A stretch of DNA of 64,000 bases from Cliona cf. orientalis (lineage: Eukaryota > Porifera > Demospongiae > Clionaida > Clionaidae). The stretch's first letter is position 1. Each line of letters begins with the position of its first letter. Below the pieces are notes generated by a model that saw only the letters and a program-made list of their open reading frames with translations, did not search any database and was not told the DNA's origin. Location of the stretch: positions 4,526,001 through 4,590,000 of the forward strand of contig OZ005693.1 in assembly GCA_963930775.1 (NCBI GenBank), in the 5' to 3' direction. Below are positions 61,601 through 64,000 of this stretch, piece after piece. The position numbers were made by a program, and so were the translations under genes.

Positions 61601-63344
61601 CTCAATGTGCATGCGGGGTATGTACTCTACAGAGCTCTAGTTTCCTAATGATCCCACTGCCTGCATGCATATACAAGGAATAAAAATGACCAATCAGTAT
61701 CTTTATTACAAAAGATCGGTAGATCTCAAGATGAAGCCCAAAATTTCCCGTTAGCTTACTTATACTAAACGGCCACTAAAAACCGGTCACCATATAGCCG
61801 GACTCGCCTGCATGTTGACACAACTATTGTGGTTCCACAATAGAACAGGCTACTATAATTACGTTATGCTAAGGTATTGTTGCTATAATAATATTGGTGC
61901 ACCTTGCTGAGCTGGCATTACTCAGGTTGACCTTTGCACACCTACATACTTGAGGTTATGCTGAGCCTACAATTTCGTGGTATATCTAAACTCTGCATGG
62001 TCACATGTGCAGACATGAGCATAGATAAATCTTTGGCCCTAAATAATCATGCAATGTTTATGCTAATGTCCAGCTTAGAAAACAGGAAATCGTCAAATTT
62101 TTGTTGCAACATGGTACCATACCTTCAGTGTGAGGCACAATTAATCATTACAAGGGAAATATTTAAGTTGTACAGATATCCATAGTTGTAAGACCAAAGG
62201 TTGTGGTATGTAGTCAAGACCATCATACTCCGAGGAATCTTAAGTTCAAAATTAATGATGCATATACGTACCTATACTTGTATTAGTGTCATTCTTTGGG
62301 AATTACTAGATACTTACGTTAGCAGTCCCCACATTAAGATGCAAACCTTATTATAATACGTGACCTGCTATGGGAAAAGGGACCATTAATTTTGGTTTGT
62401 GTTTTTTGTTCGTAGTATGTAGCTTGTTGCATGTATGGAGTAATGTACTGTTCATGTATAGCTAATCCGTTCTGTTTGTGCCTAATACAAAGTTGGAACA
62501 TAGGCTGTGTAGCTACTCACTACCAGCTATAGAAAGAAGGCTATTTGGGCATAAAATCGAACACTCTTGTCGTCCACAAATGGTCCCTTTTCTCATGGCA
62601 GGTCACGTATTTCACTTTCAAGAGTTGAAACAGCTGATAAGAGTGGGTAACAGGTGAGGTATGGGCTCCTAGATCACATGGCTTATTGTATTAAACACGG
62701 AATTCTGGCTATGAATTGTGACATTAACTTAATACCTGGTTACTGGAACCGGATGCTACTGAGAAATCGTTCACCCCTTCTGATGTCTGGTCTTCAGGAC
62801 TGGGTCTTTCCTCTACTAAAGCTTTTCCAGCTTCATGAGTTTGCGCAGGGATAATTTTGGGCTCTGCCTCAGCCGGTACTGCATCACATTTGCCAGTCAC
62901 TAACTTTTCTGCTTCCCTTGGCTGTTTCTGACTTAAGTCCTTTTCTGTTGAAAGTGTTTCATCTTTGGCAAGTTCTGCCAGAGGTGTAGAATCACCACTT
63001 TCTTCTACCTCAGTTGACTTGGATGGGCCATCAGCATCTTCAACGGCAGAAGCATGCTGTTCAATTGTAGAGTCATGCACTTCTCCCTGATCAGCATGAC
63101 TTGCATTGGGATTATCAGCTACCATAGTATTTTCATGGCCATTCGATATCACAGTACTTTCATGGCCATTCGAGGTGAACCCGTTGGTAGACGAACCATT
63201 CAAGGTCGGTTCACCGTCAGCTTGCTCCAGCTTGACTCTCGGGCAGGCGCATTTGGGACAGAAGTTGAATTCAATCCCACCTGCGAATGCTGAGAAATCG
63301 AAACCACACTTGGTGCACCGTTCGGGCAGTTGCGACTCAGACAT
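22735..63344 (-). CDS. RNF213: RNF213/mysterin orthologue: giant AAA+ ATPase and RZ-finger E3 ligase, RING absent
   Basis: I count about 70 exons on the minus strand, roughly 5,000 residues by eye. Phases match at every junction I checked, which covers the 5' half from 63344 to about 37065 and the RING and RZ region. Order of parts: zinc ribbon and disordered N-terminus; carbohydrate-binding-like domain; helical stalk; AAA+ units; E3 module; RZ finger; C-terminal domain ending EFEWP. Similarity to vertebrate RNF213, recalled from memory, is strong in the core (VVLDEVGLAEDSP, KYVDLG/RYVDLG, NWALDPAKMNRG, VGFLSTAGGD-like LGFLSSGGGD). Mammalian RNF213 is a cytosolic, lipid-droplet-associated E3 that ubiquitylates proteins and bacterial lipopolysaccharide. 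The RING between residues encoded at 28588 and 28400 is missing. Introns are mostly 50-150 bases; the large ones hold transposons. The start is the first ATG before the zinc ribbon. Confidence 0.9.
25663..26174 (-). other. RNF213: RNF213 RZ finger (catalytic zinc finger)
   Basis: Exons 26174-26140 and 25760-25663 join in phase 0 to read QCPRGHPYYVGE then CGRPMQEYTCNICG. The pattern C-x3-H-x6-C-x8-C-x2-C has the same spacing as the human RZ finger (from memory C4505, H4509, C4516, C4525, C4528), including the cysteine proposed to carry ubiquitin. It is followed by the conserved IGGKHHNLRADNRSAR segment. The RZ finger, not the RING, is required for ligase activity in mammalian RNF213, so this protein could be catalytically competent. 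Confidence 0.88.
26347..31160 (-). other. RNF213: RNF213 E3 module without a RING finger
   Basis: Exons from about 30920 to 26360 match the region of human RNF213 from the AAA ring end through the E3 shell (ELDFCNKIG, NTLLIIQCDSVYTN, CQFPFSWIINDTISALW, LHIAYHENKTR, MFLEHVMLHHTKVS). After YARRLET the exons 28588-28488 and 28400-28182 continue as TLRQCGPNFRQASTLQRVKE, then EQKSRSSCQQFFMEVVSSLCF. In human the C3HC4 RING lies exactly between the equivalents of these two phrases. The intervening introns are under 100 bases and contain no CxxC motif. Confidence 0.8.
30983..31165. mobile_element. Partial pogo/Tigger-like element in an RNF213 intron
   Basis: The sequence CAGTGGAACCCCGCTTAACGG is a typical terminal repeat of the pogo/Tigger type, and CGGACAC-type motifs repeat through the next 150 bases. 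A clear second terminus was not found, so the 3' limit is approximate. It is probably a truncated non-autonomous copy. Confidence 0.5.
31370..34870 (-). other. RNF213: RNF213 AAA4 and following units
   Basis: The exon at about 34130-33670 carries Walker A VGKPGSSKSLAKS (33981-34003) and Walker B VVLDEVGLAEDSPNLPLK (33751-33778). The next exons hold FIGISNWALDPAKMNRG, FFGLRDFY, YLLFLTENYVALDIL, GSSFPKDKEYTQ, CRNINQVKVCMETGR, NLYESLYDVLNQYY and FPTPLINRLEKHFV. These are among the most conserved stretches of the family, and no inactivating change is visible. Confidence 0.88.
32780..32799 (+). repeat. G20 homopolymer in an RNF213 intron
   Basis: Twenty G followed by TGGGTTGGGG. On the transcribed strand this is a C-run. 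It is a likely assembly or replication trouble spot, possibly the core of a decayed G-run MITE. Confidence 0.9.
34930..36996 (-). other. RNF213: RNF213 AAA3: active ATPase unit
   Basis: Walker A is GETGCGKT (35811-35834) and Walker B/sensor is FFDEANTT (35553-35567), followed by AACNPYR (sensor 1) and then SDEMIDRLRNAGLG. Preceding exons carry MIRMSKDFATPSLEGE and LTMDNIVKILAIYMRFR. All catalytic positions expected of an active AAA unit are present. This is one of the two units known to bind and hydrolyse ATP in vertebrate RNF213. Confidence 0.88.
37355..38012. mobile_element. TGTGACC-family inverted-repeat element carrying an exon-like ORF
   Basis: The left end is ATATGTGACCGGATCTGAGA and the right end on the other strand is ATATGTGACTGGATCTGAGA. 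The match extends through AAACC. The 658-bp element lies in the RNF213 intron between exons 38597-38477 and 37224-37065. Unlike the other MITEs, its interior is CpG-richer (ACGCGTG, GCGCGCGAT) and contains a minus-strand ORF with a start codon and splice donor (37792-37637). Confidence 0.7.
37637..37792 (-). CDS. 51-codon ORF, or alternative first exon of RNF213
   Basis: The ATG at 37792 opens MNRKSIKWTWAEPFEMNVKI and continues to FFDAQEAKK, where a good donor (AAG then GTGAGC) sits at 37664. Reading on without splicing stops after eight more codons at 37637. If spliced at 37664 (phase 0) to the alternative AG at 37223, the frame continues as ALNIVMDRNEFRS of RNF213. That would give a short form containing AAA3, AAA4 and the E3 module. 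I recognise no family for the 43 residues. Expression is unknown. Confidence 0.4.
   Translation of the reverse strand: MNRKSIKWTWAEPFEMNVKIKQGSDFNVDNGRRLFFDAQEAKKVSEGTVVR
39394..39536. mobile_element. Decayed G/C-run MITE in an RNF213 intron
   Basis: It contains TAGGGTTTATTTCAG at the left, TATTTCAGAATTTCGCTC at the right on the other strand, and the phrase GTTTGCCCC-TCTTGAG-GAAAT. That phrase is shared with the element at 50884-51310. The ends are degraded and approximate. Confidence 0.45.
43855..44040. mobile_element. 186-bp palindromic MITE, copy 1
   Basis: The ends CCGTAAATCGCGAATATT and its reverse complement are flanked by TA on both sides (43853-43854 and 44041-44042). It shares nearly its whole length with the copy at 53016-53200, including TTTTCGGACAAACGACCCTG. 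It is in an RNF213 intron. TA targets and the CCGT terminus suggest a Tc1/mariner-type source. Confidence 0.8.
47911..48232. mobile_element. MITE with CAGTGGCGTATCTAG ends and AACCAG duplication
   Basis: The inverted ends CAGTGGCGTATCTAG are perfect. They are flanked by the direct repeat AACCAG (47905-47910 and 48233-48238). It is non-coding, with a CGCGC-rich patch. It sits about 50 bases downstream of the splice donor of RNF213 exon 48781-48282. Confidence 0.82.
48945..49683. mobile_element. TGTGACC-family inverted repeat enclosing an RNF213 exon
   Basis: The left arm (48945-49011) and right arm (49621-49683) are inverted copies across about 65 bases, with a four-base gap and a few mismatches. 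They share GACTGGCAT-TGATTT, then CATGCACATATGTGACCGTC, CACGAGAAAA and CATGCATAATG. Between the arms lie RNF213 exon 49227-49150 and a 45-codon ORF (49365-49228). The structure is transposon-like in its ends but host-like inside. Confidence 0.65.
49228..49365 (-). CDS. 45-codon basic ORF abutting an RNF213 exon
   Basis: MLKREQQPTFRWKRTRRQAF continues to RRKKWLETFFSAAAVLA. It is very rich in Arg and Lys and stops at a TAG whose last two bases are the AG acceptor of RNF213 exon 49227-49150. It lies inside the inverted repeat 48945-49683. It could be an upstream ORF of a transcript starting in this element, or chance. No family is recognised. Confidence 0.25.
   Translation of the reverse strand: MLKREQQPTFRWKRTRRQAFVKIVSAQNRRKKWLETFFSAAAVLA
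50884..51310. mobile_element. Nested G/C-run MITE with 5-bp duplication
   Basis: The ends CAGGGTTTCATTTAGG and CCTAAATGAAACCCTG are perfect inverted repeats. They are flanked by GTATG on both sides (50879-50883 and 51311-51315). Several G and C runs of 7-12 lie inside. It is the same family as 5373-5646. Confidence 0.82.
51661..51830 (+). repeat. CT-rich low-complexity tract
   Basis: Long (CT)n and (CTCTCTCT) runs with a few CCCC interruptions. Protein-like frames read from it are artefacts of composition. Confidence 0.85.
53016..53200. mobile_element. 185-bp palindromic MITE, copy 2
   Basis: It is a close relative of the element at 43855-44040 and is likewise flanked by TA (53014-53015 and 53201-53202). 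Differences are a few substitutions and single-base deletions, mostly loss of CpG (CGCGAA to CACGAA, GCGATAA to GCAATAA), as expected from cytosine methylation decay. Confidence 0.8.
53559..53836. mobile_element. MITE with CCGTATTTCCTCGAAATCT ends
   Basis: The inverted ends CCGTATTTCCTCGAAATCT are flanked by TA (53557-53558 and 53837-53838). The interior repeats GGCGAGATTTCGAGG-like units in both orientations. The element ends 41 bases from the donor of RNF213 exon 54203-53878, in the intron. Open frames on both strands inside it are repeat artefacts. Confidence 0.8.
54373..54389 (+). repeat. G17 homopolymer and G-rich tract
   Basis: Seventeen G, then TGGGGAGGGGG. It is intronic in RNF213. 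Confidence 0.9.
56184..56754. mobile_element. 571-bp Tc1/mariner-like MITE
   Basis: The terminal inverted repeats begin CAGTAGGAGTCAAAAAAA and continue through CGGTGACGCTTCCGTTCCGT for about 50 bases. TA occurs at both sides (56182-56183 and 56755-56756). The CAGT terminus plus TA target is the Tc1/mariner signature. It is non-coding. It lies in an RNF213 intron, 58 bases upstream of exon 56126-56047. Confidence 0.87.
59816..59968. repeat. Repeat shared with 61064-61641
   Basis: GCAAGGGGTAAAACAATCG at the left and GCGGGGTATGTGCTCCACAG at the right match the bounds of the longer copy at 61064-61641 (GCAAGGGGTAAAGTAATCG and GCGGGGTATGTACTCTACAG), both followed by AGCTCTAG. The short copy looks like an internally deleted version. 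Confidence 0.55.
60054..60445. mobile_element. TGTGACC-family MITE
   Basis: The ends ATTACGTGACCTGCTCAGAG and ATTATGTGACCTGCTCTGAG (other strand) continue together through AAAAGGGACCAC-T-GGGAT. The interior is AT-rich and non-coding, and shares TTTTGGCATAGATTGATAG with relatives at 49070 and 50130. Confidence 0.78.
61064..61641. repeat. Longer copy of the GGGGTAAA/GCGGGGTATG repeat, with GTCGTT microsatellite
   Basis: It is bounded by the same two motifs as 59816-59968. A short (GTCGTT)n microsatellite lies at 61083-61117. It probably represents a mobile element of unknown type. Confidence 0.45.
62355..62611. mobile_element. TGTGACC-family MITE
   Basis: The ends AATACGTGACCTGCTATGGG and AATACGTGACCTGCCATGAG (other strand) continue through AAAAGGGACCAT. 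It is 257 bp, non-coding, and lies about 120 bases downstream of the RNF213 exon 1 donor. Confidence 0.8.
62736..63344 (-). other. RNF213: RNF213 exon 1: zinc ribbon plus acidic disordered N-terminus
   Basis: It encodes 203 residues and ends in phase 0 (SSNQ then GTATTA). Residues 9-31 hold two Cys pairs (CTKCGFDF and FCPKCACP), a zinc ribbon comparable to the CPSC..FCSQCG at the start of human RNF213. The rest is rich in Glu, Ser, Asn and Pro, with repeated SNGHE-type units, and is likely disordered. Assignment to the same gene as the downstream exons rests on phase, the shared architecture with vertebrate RNF213 and the lack of any other 3' end, across a 5.7-kb first intron. Confidence 0.75.
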
Positions 63345-63492
63345 CTCTTGAGATAGGTACGTCCGTACTATATCATCTATGGTACAGTGTATGCGATTGA
63401 TCGTTACACCGTGTGTATGTGGGTGGACTCCCAAATATTTAAACATTAATTAACATTCAACGAGCCACACCCCCAAATTTTGCTCACGCAAG
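63345..63492. promoter_or_regulatory. Divergent RNF213/GALK2 promoter
   Basis: Only 148 bases separate the RNF213 start codon (minus strand, 63344) from the GALK2 start codon (plus strand, 63493), so both 5' UTRs and any core promoters must lie within or very near it. A CCACACCCC motif (about 63465-63473, KLF/Sp-type) is visible, as is an AT-rich TTAATTAA block. No TATA box is clear at a sensible distance. Confidence 0.6.
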
Positions 63493-64000
63493 ATGGCCGA
63501 CACCAATCCGCCCTCAAAAAAGTCGCGCACGGAAGAAAGCGCTTCTCCTCCCGTCTTCTCGTCCTCAGAGGAGCTGAGTCAAGGGAGCCAGGTCAACAGA
63601 GCACGCTATGACAATCTCATCTCGAGCTTCGAAGCGAAATACGGTCGGAAACCCGAGTTTCTAGCTCGGGCCCCTGGGAGGGTGAATATCATTGGAGAGC
63701 ATATCGACTACTGTGGCTATGCCGTGTTGCCAATGGCCATTGAGCAGGACGTCACGATTGCCTGCTCCACTAATGACAGGGGTGAACTCAATTTTGGAAA
63801 CGTTAATGACTCACAGTATCCTAACCACACATGCCTGGTTGAAGGCTTCACCATCGATGGGCACACTTGGTACAATTACTTGCTGTGTGGTTTCAAAGGG
63901 ATAATTGAGAGTCTCAACTTGAGCTCGCCAACTGGAATGGATATACTTGTCGATGGTAATATCCCGCCAAGTGCTGGCCTCTCAAGCTCGTCCGCCCTAG
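63493..64000 (+). CDS. GALK2: N-acetylgalactosamine kinase (GALK2), 5' part
   Basis: An uninterrupted 169-codon frame runs off the window. After a basic/Ser-rich leader, FEAKYGRKPEF leads into the galactokinase signature GRVNIIGEHIDYCGY and then PMAIEQDV. Further on, VDGNIPPSAGLSSSSAL is the GHMP-kinase ATP-binding motif. The DYCGY form (rather than DYNxG) and the sequence WYNYLLCGFKGI match GALK2, which phosphorylates N-acetylgalactosamine at C1, rather than GALK1. The start is the first ATG after the divergent promoter. The catalytic aspartate expected further downstream lies beyond the window. Confidence 0.93.
   Translation, partial: MADTNPPSKKSRTEESASPPVFSSSEELSQGSQVNRARYDNLISSFEAKYGRKPEFLARAPGRVNIIGEHIDYCGYAVLPMAIEQDVTIACSTNDRGELNFGNVNDSQYPNHTCLVEGFTIDGHTWYNYLLCGFKGIIESLNLSSPTGMDILVDGNIPPSAGLSSSSAL

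Larger units (their letters stand above)
57000..62735. other. RNF213 intron 1
   Basis: This 5.7-kb interval has no exon with consistent phase that I can defend. It holds two complete TGTGACC-family elements (60054-60445 and 62355-62611), a solo TGTGACC end at about 58271, a partial CAGTGGCGTA element near 58124, and paired repeats near 59816-59968 and 61064-61641 (CAAGGGGTAAA and GCGGGGTATGT motifs). Confidence 0.55.

Noticed and set aside
61934-62185. 83-codon plus-strand frame in RNF213 intron 1
   Set aside because: It has no splice context, no recognisable motif and AT-rich non-coding composition.
22735-63344. Two tandem RNF213 paralogues instead of one gene
   Set aside because: Each family segment occurs once and in the same order as in vertebrate RNF213, with matching phases across the large introns, so a single gene is simpler.

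Overview
The window is animal nuclear DNA. Its genes are split by many short, phase-consistent GT-AG introns, and the base composition is AT-rich with frequent TACATGTA-type motifs. Non-coding DNA is full of short inverted-repeat (MITE-like) elements and G- or C-homopolymers. The gene set (an LRGUK orthologue, an RNF213/mysterin orthologue, GALK2) together with the compact introns suggests an early-branching invertebrate. A demosponge is my best guess, but only a guess.

Layout. (1) 0.8-5.05 kb, minus strand: a gene I cannot name, with a spliced 610-residue reading frame, an alternative 3' exon and a probable non-coding first exon. (2) 5.05-15.4 kb: no gene seen; short transposons and diverged tandem repeats. 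(3) 15.43 kb, minus strand: tRNA-Thr(AGU). (4) 16.2-21.8 kb, plus strand: a 19-exon LRGUK-type gene (leucine-rich repeats plus guanylate kinase) whose phases all close on 729 residues. It has a perfect RFX X-box just upstream of its ATG and a second tRNA-Thr(AGU) inside intron 12. (5) 22.7-63.3 kb, minus strand: one very large gene of about 70 exons that I read as the RNF213/mysterin orthologue. It can be followed from an N-terminal zinc ribbon through a carbohydrate-binding-like domain, helical stalk, AAA+ motor, E3 module, RZ finger and C-terminal domain. (6) 63.5 kb to the window end, plus strand: the 5' part of GALK2 (N-acetylgalactosamine kinase), divergent from RNF213 with only 148 bp between the two start codons.

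Main points. The RNF213 orthologue keeps both active AAA units (GETGCGKT/DEANTT and GKPGSSKS/DEVGLAED) and a complete RZ finger. The RING finger is absent: the exons on either side of where it should lie join through about 20 unrelated residues. The gene's introns carry a family of inverted-repeat elements with TGTGACC-type ends. One of them contains an apparent alternative first exon that splices in frame into the motor core, and another encloses a genuine RNF213 exon.

The genes do not form an operon or a single pathway. LRGUK belongs to sperm and flagellum biology, RNF213 to lipid-droplet and innate-immunity ubiquitylation, and GALK2 to sugar salvage. Exon boundaries were read by eye from splice consensus, phase and remembered family similarity, so small errors are possible, and all family comparisons come from memory.
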